31,410 nt of DNA from an uncultured Marmoricola sp. (lineage in GTDB: Bacteria > Actinomycetota > Actinomycetes > Propionibacteriales > Nocardioidaceae), in contig NZ_CALTZE010000028.1 of NCBI RefSeq assembly GCF_943913695.1, positions 1 through 31,410 of the forward strand, written 5' to 3'. Position 1 is the first letter of the stretch. Each line of letters opens with the position of its first letter. This document shows, piece after piece, positions 15,627 through 23,684 of this stretch. A program made the translations under genes and the position numbers. The notes below the pieces were generated by a model, which was not told the origin of the DNA, did no database searches, and worked only from the letters and a program-made list of their open reading frames with translations.

Positions 15627-15664
15627 AACAGGTCCCCGTCCTTGCTCGAGGACGGGGACCTGTT
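15627..15664 (-). terminator. Strong hairpin terminator at the end of the Tad operon
   Basis: A 16-bp perfect stem: the arm starting at 15627 (AACAGGTCCCCGTCCT) pairs with the arm ending at 15664 around a 6-base loop. It begins 13 bases after the stop codon of the last Tad-operon gene. On the minus strand it is followed by CTCGTTTCTCC, a weak pyrimidine-rich tail. Position and stem strength support an intrinsic terminator, possibly bidirectional with the hairpin at 15520. Confidence 0.75.
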
Positions 15665-15676
15665 GCTGACGGGGAG

Positions 15677-16171
15677 CTAGGGGGTGACGCCGACGCCGCG
15701 TGGGCTCATGTAGGTCGCGACCGGAACGATGCCCAGGTGCCAGGTGGCGCTCCACTCAGCGAAGGTCGAGAAGCCGCCCGGCCCCTGCTCCCCCACGGCC
15801 ACGATCGCCTCTCCGTCGCGGGCCAGACGTGCGATCCACTCGGCCGGGTGGTCGTCGACGAACTCGCCCTCCACGACCACCGGCGGCTCGGCGACGAACT
15901 CACCCTCTGGCGCGTCGATGATCCGGACGTCGCGGCCCTGGCCAACGTCGAGAGCCCACCCGGTCAGCCTGGGGTACTGGATCGGGTTCCCGGGCTGGAG
16001 CAGGCCGGCCTGGAACGCCCGCCAGGTTGGCGCCATGTCGTACATCCGCGGCCGCGGGTCGATCCCCCGCTTGAGCCACTCGGCAAGCCCCGCGAACAGA
16101 CCCATCCGCGGCGGGATGCTTGGGAGCTCGGTGAGGCGAGCCCAGACGTTCTCCATGCCCTTGCCCGTCAC
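15677..16171 (-). CDS. Uncharacterised protein, last gene of the Tad operon
   Basis: 164 residues from the GTG at 16171, which overlaps the TGA of the upstream gene (GTGA); an ATG at 16156 is an alternative. It is soluble-looking, with no signal or membrane helix, Trp-rich in places (DMAPTWRAFQAG, LTGWALDVGQG, FAEWSATWHLG), with an acidic middle (PEGEFVAEPPVVVEGEFVDDHP). I do not recognise the family. Translational coupling to the secreted Cys-rich protein and placement before the terminator argue for a role tied to the pilus operon. Confidence 0.6.
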   Translation of the reverse strand: MTGKGMENVWARLTELPSIPPRMGLFAGLAEWLKRGIDPRPRMYDMAPTWRAFQAGLLQPGNPIQYPRLTGWALDVGQGRDVRIIDAPEGEFVAEPPVVVEGEFVDDHPAEWIARLARDGEAIVAVGEQGPGGFSTFAEWSATWHLGIVPVATYMSPRGVGVTP

Positions 16172-17073
16172 TGGGTCAGCACCTGGGCCTCGCCGATGCG
16201 GATCGGCAGCGGGTCGGTGGTCAGGTCGAACTCGATGGTTCCGGACTGGCCGCCACCGGTCCACTCGACAACCCAGTGGCTCGTGGCAGTGACCTGGTAG
16301 GCGCCGTCGGGCTGGTCCGTCGACATCTTCGCGTAGCGGTGACCGCAGGTCGGCGAGTCCTGCTTGCCGTAGTGATCGGCGTACGGTGTGCCCTTGCCGG
16401 TGCAGGTCACCTTCGTCCCGTCACCCATGTCCCACACGATGCTGGAGACGCTGGCGGTGGCACTGACCGACACCGACCCCTCGCTGGCCGATGCAGTGAT
16501 CGGGCCGAACGTGTCGTCGGTCGGGCTGTCGACCCACATCCACACCGGCAGCCCGACGAGGCCGGCCCGGTTCGGACCTGACTCAGGGACGATGCCGATC
16601 TTGATGGGGTCCAAGTCCATCGAGGCGATCGCTCGGTTAGCGAGCACTACCGGATCGATGCCGACTTCACCCGTCTGCACCCACGTGTACTCCCAGGAGG
16701 ACCCGGGCGGCGGGAAGTAGCAGACGTGCCAGGCGCCGTCTTCTTTCGTCTGCCCATCCGGCGGAACGAGATCCTCGCCCAGCTCCTCAGCAGAAGGACC
16801 GATCCAGCACTCGTGCAGGCTGCTCCACACCGAACCACCGGGGCCCGTGCACGGAATCTCCCGACCGTTGTAGGTGCAGGTGGAAGAGCCCCCACCAGGG
16901 TCCCCACCGCCACCGCCTGGGTCACCGCCCCCGTCCGAGCAGTCGAGCTCGAACTGACCCGTCTCCGGGTTGTAGATCTCCTGGCAGTCCGCGCTCGCGC
17001 TCGTGGCGGTCAAGACGACGACAACGAACGCCGCGGGAACCGCCAGCACGAGCGCGAGTATGCGCCTCAGCAT
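16168..17073 (-). CDS. Secreted protein with PKD-like domain and Cys-rich N-terminus
   Basis: 301 residues from the ATG at 17073, which overlaps the stop of the lipoprotein gene (ATGCTGA). A signal peptide is clear: basic MLRR, a hydrophobic core, and ASA-D as the probable cleavage site (about residue 29). A Gly-rich GGGDPGGGGGDPGGG linker follows, then several cysteines (CQEIY, DCSDG, CTYNG, PCTG, ECWIG). The C-terminal half has a beta-rich PKD-like pattern with the typical VWDMGDGTKVTC turn. PKD-like exported proteins are common at the ends of actinobacterial Tad loci, where they may sit on the cell surface or the pilus. No enzymatic motif seen. Confidence 0.65.
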   Translation of the reverse strand: MLRRILALVLAVPAAFVVVVLTATSASADCQEIYNPETGQFELDCSDGGGDPGGGGGDPGGGSSTCTYNGREIPCTGPGGSVWSSLHECWIGPSAEELGEDLVPPDGQTKEDGAWHVCYFPPPGSSWEYTWVQTGEVGIDPVVLANRAIASMDLDPIKIGIVPESGPNRAGLVGLPVWMWVDSPTDDTFGPITASASEGSVSVSATASVSSIVWDMGDGTKVTCTGKGTPYADHYGKQDSPTCGHRYAKMSTDQPDGAYQVTATSHWVVEWTGGGQSGTIEFDLTTDPLPIRIGEAQVLTQ

Positions 17074-17633
17074 GACTGATCCCACTTGACGTCGGAGTTG
17101 GAGACCTTCCATGCGCCCTTGTCACGAACGACCGTGTACTCAATCGGGACAGGGTTGCGCAGCGGGTCACCGTTCGGATCGGTGTGCTTGATCTTCTTGC
17201 CGTCCTTGTTGCGCTCCACGACGTCCGTTCGATCCTCACAGTCGATGATGAGGATCATCGAGTCCGATCGGCGGCGCGGCTCGGCGAGCGTGTGCACGTA
17301 CTCCCCCGTGACCTTGATGTCGTACCGCTTGAGGGTGACAACAGCTTCTTGGATCTTGAGGAACTCGTCCCCCGTTGCCACCGGGTTGAGGCGCTTGAAG
17401 TCGATCGTGACGGCACGGTAGAAGTCGTCGCGCGCCTCGAGGTACTTCGTCAGCTGTTCGGCCGCCTTCTCCTCATCTGTCTTCGGAGTCGGCGAGGCGG
17501 TGGGCGTCGTCGGTGATGGGGACTGGCTCGGGGTCTCCTGGACCGTGGGCTCGTTGTCGTCGCCGCCGCAGCCCGTGAGAGCCAGGGCGAGGGCGAGGGC
17601 CACTCCCCCGAGTGCGGAGTGGTGCTTCCTCAT
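17067..17633 (-). CDS. Lipoprotein, unknown function
   Basis: 188 residues; the ATG at 17633 overlaps the stop of the preceding gene (ATGA). A signal peptide with lipobox LTGC (lipidated Cys22) is followed by a Pro/Ser/Thr linker, a helix (EEKAAEQLTKYLEARDDFYRAV), and a beta-rich domain with VTLKRYDIKVTGEY and PIEYTVVRDKGAWKVSN. The last strand resembles NTF2-like/DUF-type domains found in actinobacterial secreted lipoproteins (weak). It probably faces the outside of the membrane and could serve pilus assembly. Confidence 0.7.
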   Translation of the reverse strand: MRKHHSALGGVALALALALTGCGGDDNEPTVQETPSQSPSPTTPTASPTPKTDEEKAAEQLTKYLEARDDFYRAVTIDFKRLNPVATGDEFLKIQEAVVTLKRYDIKVTGEYVHTLAEPRRRSDSMILIIDCEDRTDVVERNKDGKKIKHTDPNGDPLRNPVPIEYTVVRDKGAWKVSNSDVKWDQSC

Positions 17634-17905
17634 GCGGTGTCTCCTCCTGTGGTGGGCGACGCCATGACGGATCGCTGGTTGACGTCGTTGGCGATGTGCT
17701 CGAGGTGTTCTTCGGCGGCGTCGACGAGCTCGGCCAGCGACCCGTTGTCGGCTGGGTCGAACCCGAACTTCTTGTCGGCGTTGTAGAGGGTTCGGATGGT
17801 GTCGCGCACGAACACGGCCCGGGCGACGCGGCGGGCGTCGAGGTCGGCGTGGTCGGCGCCGGCCGCGGCGTAGCGGCCGGTGAGCTCCTGGTCGAACGTT
17901 GCCAT
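17630..17905 (-). CDS. Small soluble helical protein of the Tad operon
   Basis: 91 residues from the ATG at 17905 with GGAAGGGAG about 10 bases upstream. Predicted mostly alpha-helical and charged (DARRVARAVFVRDTIRTLYNADKKFGF, LAELVDAAEEHLEHIAND), with no membrane helix or cysteine. It starts 23 bases after the LysM-BTAD gene and is coupled to the lipoprotein gene. No family recognised. Confidence 0.6.
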   Translation of the reverse strand: MATFDQELTGRYAAAGADHADLDARRVARAVFVRDTIRTLYNADKKFGFDPADNGSLAELVDAAEEHLEHIANDVNQRSVMASPTTGGDTA

Positions 17906-17928
17906 GTGCTGGTGCTCCCTTCCCCGAG

Positions 17929-20900
17929 TCAGCTCGCGAGCCAGCCGTGCGTACGGATGATTGTCTTCGTGCGCTCCGACAGTTCCATGGGCGCATCGCC
18001 GTCGTCGGACCGGTTGCAGATCTCCTCGCGCAGAATCCGGTCGGCCTCGAGCTGGTCGCCCTCGGCCTTCATGACGTGGGCCAGGCACAGGCGAGTGCTC
18101 TCGCCGTCGGGGTCGGCCCGGTTGGCGACGTAGGCCGCGGAGCGGGCCTTGACCAGGTCGCCGGCGGCGAGGGCCTCGGTGACGACGATGAGGGCGACGT
18201 CGGCGATCCAGCCGCCCGCCATGAGGTCAACGCGGTCGGGCTCGTTGGCCAGCCACGCCCACCCTTCCTCGCGCAGCTGGCTGAACGGCTGGGCCTCCCC
18301 GACCAGCTCGAGCGCGGTGCAAAGGTCCGCGACGCCTTCGGCTCCGCCACGGGCCTGGCCGCGCTTGCGCAGCCGGAGGAACAGGTCCAGGTCGACGAGC
18401 AGGCCGTCATCGACCTGGTAGACGTTGACCCCGGTGACCTTGGCAGCCGGCGCCTTGTCCGCGTAGGGCAGGTGGTCCTCGCCGGTGCGCGGGTTCGGGC
18501 CGAGCCAGTCGCGCACGATGTTGGTGTAGTCGCGCACCTTGCCGTCGGAGATCGAGAACGCCTCGCGGATCTGCTCACGGGTGGCGCCGTGCTTGCGGTG
18601 CAGGGCCAGGAAGGCCAGCAACTCGGTGAAGTACGGCTTGCGCTTGGCCAGCGCCTTGCCGTGGGTGCGCGCGGTGACCGGGCCGAGCAGGGTGAGCCGC
18701 GGACGGTCGCAGTCGGTCGAGAACCAGTCGGCAATGTCCTGGTCGAGGGTGGGGTCCTTCTCCTCGACCTCGGCGCGGACGTGGGCGGGCACCTTGGGCG
18801 CCAGGGCCTCGAGGTCCTCCTGCACGATCGCGCTCTCGCGGATGTACTCCTCGTCCTCGCCCTCGAGCAGGGAGGACATCGGCTCGTCGACAGCATCCTC
18901 GGGGGTGTTGCGCGGCAGGGTGTACTCGCGGCGCAGGGCTCCGGAGGAGTCGGTGTAGGCCTCCCAGCCATCGGTGGCGCTCTCGTCCACCGGGGTGTCG
19001 ACGTACTCCGGGGTTTCGCTCTGGGCATAGACCAATGCGCAGCCACGGGCCTCGTCACTGGTGAGCCCGACCGCGATCAGGTTGAGGCCGGCGTGCTCGA
19101 GGATGACGCGGCCAGTGTTGGTCATGTGCAGCACCGCACCGGGGGTGTTGGGGCGCTCGCCGGCGACCACGATGGAGGTCGCGGACTGACCGAGGTGGTC
19201 GTTAACCAGCTGCAGCAGCTGCTCGAGGTCGGCAGGGTCTCCGGCCGCGGCGTCCAGCAGCAGCATCCGCGCAGGCCAGGTGTCGTCGTCGACGCTGCCG
19301 GTGCGGGCCGTGGACACATCGGTGTCGTGTCGCTTCGCCCGGTCGACGGTGGTCACCGCCGCGGCGAGGATCTCCGCGGTCGCGGGCGTCCCGGCCGCGC
19401 CGGTCGGGTAGTAGGTGATCCGCTCGTCCATGACGACGGTCTCCTCGGCCACGCCGATGCAGTCGACCTGGACGCGGCGCGACCACGGGTTGACGGCCAG
19501 CTGCGCGGCGAGGTGGCGGGCGAAGTCGCGGCCGTAGGTGGGGTCGCCGCTGATGGTCAGGGTGGAGAGCTCCTCGCAGTTCAGCAGCCAGGTCTCGCCG
19601 GTGTCGCTCATGCCGATGGTGGCCAGCAGCGGGTAGGGCGGCTCAACGTTGCCGGTGTCGGGACCGAGGTCCTCAAACGCGGTGTCCGTGGTGACGTGCC
19701 AGTGGGTCTGGTCGGGGCTGCCCACCCAGGGAGCGGGGACGGCGGCCGGAGCGCTCAGGTGCAGCGTCAGCTTGCCGTGCGCGAGCTCCACCGCGGCGAG
19801 CGGCGGCATCGTGGTGCCCTGGGCTCCGACCGCGGCCGCGAGGCGCCGCAGGGCCTCGTCGGCGAACTCCACGGTGGCGGCCGCGGCGGCACCGGTCGCG
19901 TTCAGGGTCATCTCCACCGGCGCGAGCTCGGGCGGCGGGGCGGCGATAGCGCGCCCGGGCGGCCGGTTCCGGAAGGCGGAGCGCCGGCGCGACCGCAGGG
20001 CCATGAGCAAGGCTCCGGAGAGCAGGACGCCCCCGCCGGTGAGACCGGCGAGGACCCAGGGTGCCTCGAGGATCGAGTCGTCGGCGTCGTCGACCTGGTC
20101 GACGTCGGCGGCCGGCGCCGACGGCTCCTCGGCCTGTGGGACCTCGGGTGCGGCGGTCTCCGGCGCCGGGGTCTCTTCGGCGACCGGCGGGGTTTCCTCG
20201 GCCGGCGGGTCGACCGGCGGCTGCTCGTCCTCGGGCTCCGCAGGGGTCTGCGGCTTGTCCTCGCGCGGCTGCGGCTGGTGCTGCCGGTCGTCGGCCGGCG
20301 TCTCGGCGCCGGGGATGTTGAGCTTCCAGCCCACGTCGATCACGTCGGGGTCGGTCAGCTGGACTCCGCCGGGCTGGGTGATAGCCGTGGAGGCCTTGTA
20401 GATCTCCGGCCACCGGTCGGCGTCTCCGAGCTTGTCCTGCGCGATGTCGCTGAGGGTGTCGTTGGGCTGCACGGTGTAGCCGTGCGCCGGTGCTGCGTCG
20501 GCGGGCGCCGGCAGCTTGAGCACCCATCCGGGCTCGAGGAAGCTCGGCTGGTTGCCGAGCAGGTCGCGGTTGAGCTCGGCGATCTCCTTGTAGCGGGCTC
20601 CGTCACCGAAGTGGTCCTCGGCGATCGACCAGAGGCTCTCCCCCGGCTTCACAGCGTGGTCGACGGTCTTGGGGCGCTGGCGCTCCTGCGTCGTCTCAGC
20701 CTTGCCGTCGTGCCGGCCGGGTGCCTGCTGCGCAGCGTGGTCGGCGCCGGCGGTGACGTGCCCCACCGTCGCCGGGGCCGCGGCCGCCGAGCTGATCGTG
20801 GTTGCCTGCGCGGCGATGGGGGCGGCGATGAACAGCAGGGCGGCCAGGCCGATGAGGCCGCGCGCTGCGGCCTGGGGCCGACCAAGGCCGGGCAGCTGGG

Positions 20901-21186
20901 GTGCCTGGACCTTGCGGAGCGCCGCGATGGCCTCCACGACGAGGCTCAGCGCCATGAAGGCCCACGCGACCCAGCCGATCACCTTGAACAGGCCGAGAAC
21001 GAGTGTGCCGTCGTCGGGCGCCAGGAGCGCGTTCTTGACGCTGTCCAGGGTGGGCATCTGGTCGGGGATCGGGCTGGCGCCGATCGCGAGGAAGAGAGCG
21101 GGCAGGCCGAGGACGATGCCCAGCACGGCGAGCGAGGCGGCGAGGCCGGTGAGTCGCTGGCCGATGGTGGGGTGGGGCGTGGTCAT
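17929..21186 (-). CDS. Large membrane protein with two LysM domains and a C-terminal BTAD-like domain
   Basis: 1085 residues; the ATG at 21186 overlaps the preceding stop (ATGA). Order: three membrane helices (about residues 13-37, 62-84, 108-127), LysM 1 (about 176-226, VKPGESLWSIAEDHFG), LysM 2 (about 236-293, VQPNDTLSDIAQDKLG), a Pro/Glu-rich stretch (about 296-362), a fourth membrane helix (about 376-397), then a long soluble part. The last about 250 residues contain a wHTH-like segment (HGATREQIREAFSISDGKVRDY) and a helical-repeat region matching the BTAD (bacterial transcriptional activator) layout. LysM domains bind peptidoglycan, so the protein may couple the wall to an intracellular regulatory domain. 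Such LysM/BTAD proteins are known from actinobacterial Tad loci; the mechanism is undetermined. Confidence 0.8.
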   Translation of the reverse strand: MTTPHPTIGQRLTGLAASLAVLGIVLGLPALFLAIGASPIPDQMPTLDSVKNALLAPDDGTLVLGLFKVIGWVAWAFMALSLVVEAIAALRKVQAPQLPGLGRPQAAARGLIGLAALLFIAAPIAAQATTISSAAAAPATVGHVTAGADHAAQQAPGRHDGKAETTQERQRPKTVDHAVKPGESLWSIAEDHFGDGARYKEIAELNRDLLGNQPSFLEPGWVLKLPAPADAAPAHGYTVQPNDTLSDIAQDKLGDADRWPEIYKASTAITQPGGVQLTDPDVIDVGWKLNIPGAETPADDRQHQPQPREDKPQTPAEPEDEQPPVDPPAEETPPVAEETPAPETAAPEVPQAEEPSAPAADVDQVDDADDSILEAPWVLAGLTGGGVLLSGALLMALRSRRRSAFRNRPPGRAIAAPPPELAPVEMTLNATGAAAAATVEFADEALRRLAAAVGAQGTTMPPLAAVELAHGKLTLHLSAPAAVPAPWVGSPDQTHWHVTTDTAFEDLGPDTGNVEPPYPLLATIGMSDTGETWLLNCEELSTLTISGDPTYGRDFARHLAAQLAVNPWSRRVQVDCIGVAEETVVMDERITYYPTGAAGTPATAEILAAAVTTVDRAKRHDTDVSTARTGSVDDDTWPARMLLLDAAAGDPADLEQLLQLVNDHLGQSATSIVVAGERPNTPGAVLHMTNTGRVILEHAGLNLIAVGLTSDEARGCALVYAQSETPEYVDTPVDESATDGWEAYTDSSGALRREYTLPRNTPEDAVDEPMSSLLEGEDEEYIRESAIVQEDLEALAPKVPAHVRAEVEEKDPTLDQDIADWFSTDCDRPRLTLLGPVTARTHGKALAKRKPYFTELLAFLALHRKHGATREQIREAFSISDGKVRDYTNIVRDWLGPNPRTGEDHLPYADKAPAAKVTGVNVYQVDDGLLVDLDLFLRLRKRGQARGGAEGVADLCTALELVGEAQPFSQLREEGWAWLANEPDRVDLMAGGWIADVALIVVTEALAAGDLVKARSAAYVANRADPDGESTRLCLAHVMKAEGDQLEADRILREEICNRSDDGDAPMELSERTKTIIRTHGWLAS

Positions 21187-21632
21187 CGTTCGATGCCTCC
21201 TTCGGCGCGGATGAGCCGCGCGGACGCCTCCCCGGTGACCTGCATGGAGTCCAGGCCGATGATCCCGAGGAACTTGCTGGTGTAGGTGTCAGTGGTGGTG
21301 ACGATCAGGGTGTCGCCGTTGACGACGCGCGCGGTCCCTTCCACGCCGGCGGCGTGGAGGTAGTCCTGGGCGGCGGCCTTGGCGGCGTTGAGGTCGACCC
21401 GGAGATCCTCACCGCGCACCGCGGTCGAGCCCTGGACCTCCTGGGCGCCGGTGCGGGCGGCCTGGGCGGCGGCGCTGCGGGCCTGCTGCTGGGTGTGGAC
21501 CTTGCCGCCGAGGTCGACGGCCATCCCGACGAGGATGATCATCGCGAAGGACGCGGTGGCGAACCAGACGCTGATGGAGCCGCGCTCATCGCGCGCACGA
21601 CGCGTTCCGAGGCGGCGCAGGTGGCTGATCAT
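21183..21632 (-). CDS. TadG/TadE-like pseudopilin
   Basis: 149 residues from the ATG at 21632, which overlaps the previous stop (ATGA); the longer in-frame extension is a shadow of the neighbour. A basic leader ends in RDERGS, followed at once by a hydrophobic helix (ISVWFATASFAMIILVGMAVDLGG) and a helical region with QQQARSAAAQAARTGAQ. Class III prepilin-like leaders place the cleavage site after the Gly. The rest is a small beta domain. Probably a minor pilin of the Flp pilus. Confidence 0.75.
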   Translation of the reverse strand: MISHLRRLGTRRARDERGSISVWFATASFAMIILVGMAVDLGGKVHTQQQARSAAAQAARTGAQEVQGSTAVRGEDLRVDLNAAKAAAQDYLHAAGVEGTARVVNGDTLIVTTTDTYTSKFLGIIGLDSMQVTGEASARLIRAEGGIER

Positions 21633-22078
21633 CGGCGCTCCCGGTAGGCGTCGACGGGGCTGCTGGCGGTCGCGGTGATCGTCCTGGTGCCGGGCAGACC
21701 GGGGATGGCCAGGTCGGCGACGTCGACCTTGCAGGTCACCGTGGCGGTCACCTGGGCGGTGGTGCCCAGCGGTGCGTTGAACGCCGCGGCGTTGACCGTG
21801 ACGTTGGTGGTCGCGCACTGCAGGCCCTGGTCGTTCAGGCTCCTGCTGGCCGCGGACTTGCCGGAGCTGATCGCCTCGCTCTGGGTCCGCTCGATGGACG
21901 CTGCTCGAGCTGCCTCGTAGGCGGCGGCCTCCACCGACTGCTTGGCGATCTCGACGCGTCCGCCGAGGATGATCATCGCCATGAACAGGCCGAAGGCCGG
22001 GACGCCGATCGCGGCCTCGATGGCCACGGATCCGCGCTCGTCCCGGCGGGGGCGGGAATCATGAACTCGCCAGGTCAT
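21629..22078 (-). CDS. TadE-like pseudopilin
   Basis: 149 residues from the ATG at 22078, overlapping the upstream stop by 4 bases. The leader RDERGS is followed by VAIEAAIGVPAFGLFMAMII, with the Glu at +5 after the Gly that prepilin peptidase substrates usually have. A helix with EAAAYEAARAASIERT follows, the typical TadE pattern. The C-terminal domain has two cysteines (C88, C116) that could form a disulfide outside the cell. Confidence 0.8.
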   Translation of the reverse strand: MTWRVHDSRPRRDERGSVAIEAAIGVPAFGLFMAMIILGGRVEIAKQSVEAAAYEAARAASIERTQSEAISSGKSAASRSLNDQGLQCATTNVTVNAAAFNAPLGTTAQVTATVTCKVDVADLAIPGLPGTRTITATASSPVDAYRERR

Positions 22079-22470
22079 TCCGTGAGCCTTTCGACCGGGA
22101 CGCTGGCGCTCTGCCTGACGGTCACCTGCCAGCCGGGGATCACGCTCAGCGACTTGCCGGTGACGATGATCGTTGCCGTTGTCGTGGTCCGTGATCCGGA
22201 GACGCTGGTGGAGGTCATCACGTCGGATCCGCCGGCGTCGTGGAGGAAGGTGTTCGCCGTGGCGACGCCGGACTGGCGGGTTCCGGTCTCGCTGCCTGCC
22301 TCGCGGGCGCCCTCTTGCGCGGCCGCGAGCGCTACCTGCTTCGCGTGGTAGTACAGGGCTCCCTGGAGGCCGAGGAACATCAGCAGGAACAGCGCGGGCA
22401 TCAAGAAGACCATCTGGATGGTCACTGACCCGCGCTCGTCCCGGCTGCGGCGCTGAGAGCTGGCGAACAT
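22075..22470 (-). CDS. TadE-like pseudopilin
   Basis: 131 residues from the ATG at 22470. The leader RDERGS is followed by the hydrophobic stretch VTIQMVFLMPALFLLMFLGL and the helix AKQVALAAAQEGAREAGSETG, the TadE pattern. No cysteine. It has Met/Gln where a Glu is expected after the cleavage site. It is the first of three adjacent TadE/G-like genes linked by 4-base overlaps. Confidence 0.75.
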   Translation of the reverse strand: MFASSQRRSRDERGSVTIQMVFLMPALFLLMFLGLQGALYYHAKQVALAAAQEGAREAGSETGTRQSGVATANTFLHDAGGSDVMTSTSVSGSRTTTTATIIVTGKSLSVIPGWQVTVRQSASVPVERLTE

Positions 22471-22487
22471 GACGGAGCTGGTCCTGC

Positions 22488-22691
22488 CTACTTGATCTTG
22501 CCGGACTCGCTGGTCACGAAGGCCTTGATGGCTGCGACGACGATGGCCACGATCGCGATGGCTGCCACCGCCCAGAGCACTTCCTGAATGGTGACCGAGC
22601 CGCGCTCGTCGCGCTGCCTGGTCGCGCGGTCCTCGAGGGATGCGAGCGCGGTCATGGCCGCCATCTGGAGGGCGATGAAGAGCTTCAACAT
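22488..22691 (-). CDS. Flp-type major pilin
   Basis: 67 residues from the ATG at 22691 with a good GGAAGGAAG site. A leader of 32 residues ends in RDERG, followed by SVTIQEVLWAVAAIAIV, a single hydrophobic helix, and a short basic C-terminus. The small size, leader and placement after tadC fit a Flp prepilin, though the Glu is at +6 rather than the usual +5 and no Tyr follows it. It is probably the pilus subunit, secreted and polymerised by the TadABC machinery. A 78-base gap separates it from tadC, the largest gap in the operon. Confidence 0.75.
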   Translation of the reverse strand: MLKLFIALQMAAMTALASLEDRATRQRDERGSVTIQEVLWAVAAIAIVAIVVAAIKAFVTSESGKIK

Positions 22692-22736
22692 CGGGGTTCT
22701 TCCTTCCTGGTTCCTGTTTCGGTTGCGGTCTGGGGT

Positions 22737-22756
22737 GACCCGGGGTTCGAGGGGTC
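22737..22756 (-). other. Small inverted repeat upstream of the Flp pilin gene
   Basis: GACCC (22737-22741) and GGGTC (22752-22756) lie in the 78-base gap between tadC and the pilin gene. The stem is short and the loop 10 bases. Similar in position and sequence to the hairpin before the VirB2-like gene (3788-3804). A role in processing or partial termination is inference. Confidence 0.25.
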
Positions 22757-22769
22757 GGTGTTAGGTCGG

Positions 22770-23684
22770 TCAGGTGGCGAAGCGGAGCATCGAGGGGGTG
22801 ACGAGGATCGCCATGAAGACGATGCCGAGCAGGCTGGCCGGGATGTACATGCGCTCGGAGGCGGCGTTGGCCTTGCCGAGCTCGGCGCTGAGCATCGCCG
22901 AGCGGAGCGCCGCGGCGCGGGCCCGGAGGTTGTTGTAGATCTGGGCTCCGTCCTGGCCGGACTGCTGCATGATGTCGGCGAGGTCGTCGAGCTCGGGGAC
23001 GCCGAGCTCGTCGGCCAGGCTGTGCAGGGAGTCCCACGGTGCGCGGGTCATGTAGCGGGCGCGGCGCAGCTCGCTCTCGATGCGCTTGAACACCCACTTG
23101 TCGCCGACCTCGGCGGCCGAGCGCAGCGCCTGCTGGCCGCTGGATCCGTCGCGGACACCGGTGGCGACCATGTCGATGTAGGCGCCGAGGGCCCGGTTGA
23201 ACTCGATGCGGGCCTTCTTGGCGTCGTCGGTGGCGTTGTAGTTGGGCATGAACCAGAACAGGGCAGCCAGGGCCAGCGATCCGAGCGTGGGGATGGCGAA
23301 CGGCAGCGGCAGCCCGATCAGCGAGAAGAAGGTCGCCAGCAGCGGCGGCATGATGAGGCCGAGCAGGGCCCAGACGACCTTCTCGCCGTAGAACCGGGTC
23401 TCACTGATCTGCAGGATGGCCAGGTCCTTGCGGGGCGTGTGTGCCCAGGCGCCGCCGGGCAGGTTCTTCATCGCCCACAGGCCGATCCGGTCGACGGCCG
23501 AGCCGGGGTCGGTGCCGGCGTCGTCGAGGCCGGGGGTGCCGCGGCGGGGCACGACGCGGTCGGGCGAGAGCCGGTCCAGCGCGTCGACCAGGTCGGGGTC
23601 AGAGGGCGCGAGGCGCCACACGAGCAGGGCGAGGGCCAGACCGAGGAGGGTGCCGCTGGCGAGCGCGAGCTGCAGGCCGGTCAT
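22770..23684 (-). CDS. tadC: TadC-like type II secretion F-domain membrane protein
   Basis: 304 residues from the ATG at 23684, overlapping the tadB stop (ATGA). Membrane helices lie at about residues 5-23, 103-123, 130-150 and 282-300. The cytoplasmic part between carries the T2SSF pattern (GAYIDMVATGVRDGSSGQQAL, LADIMQQSGQDGAQIYNNLRARA). TadB and TadC form the inner-membrane platform on which the TadA ATPase works. Confidence 0.9.
   Translation of the reverse strand: MTGLQLALASGTLLGLALALLVWRLAPSDPDLVDALDRLSPDRVVPRRGTPGLDDAGTDPGSAVDRIGLWAMKNLPGGAWAHTPRKDLAILQISETRFYGEKVVWALLGLIMPPLLATFFSLIGLPLPFAIPTLGSLALAALFWFMPNYNATDDAKKARIEFNRALGAYIDMVATGVRDGSSGQQALRSAAEVGDKWVFKRIESELRRARYMTRAPWDSLHSLADELGVPELDDLADIMQQSGQDGAQIYNNLRARAAALRSAMLSAELGKANAASERMYIPASLLGIVFMAILVTPSMLRFAT

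Larger units (their letters stand above)
15098..15676. other. Intergenic region between merR and the end of the Tad operon
   Basis: 579 bases with no credible gene; the open frames are short and shadow-like. It holds three inverted repeats (15385-15412, 15520-15549 and 15627-15664). No tRNA or insertion-sequence end was recognised. The region marks the junction between the mer locus and the Tad operon, so a scar of insertion of the mer module could be here, but I see no duplicated target. Confidence 0.5.

Noticed and set aside
17899..21285. 1128-codon plus-strand open frame
   Set aside because: It is antisense to the LysM-BTAD gene, is Gly/Val/Arg-rich with no domain pattern, and arises from GC-rich third positions.
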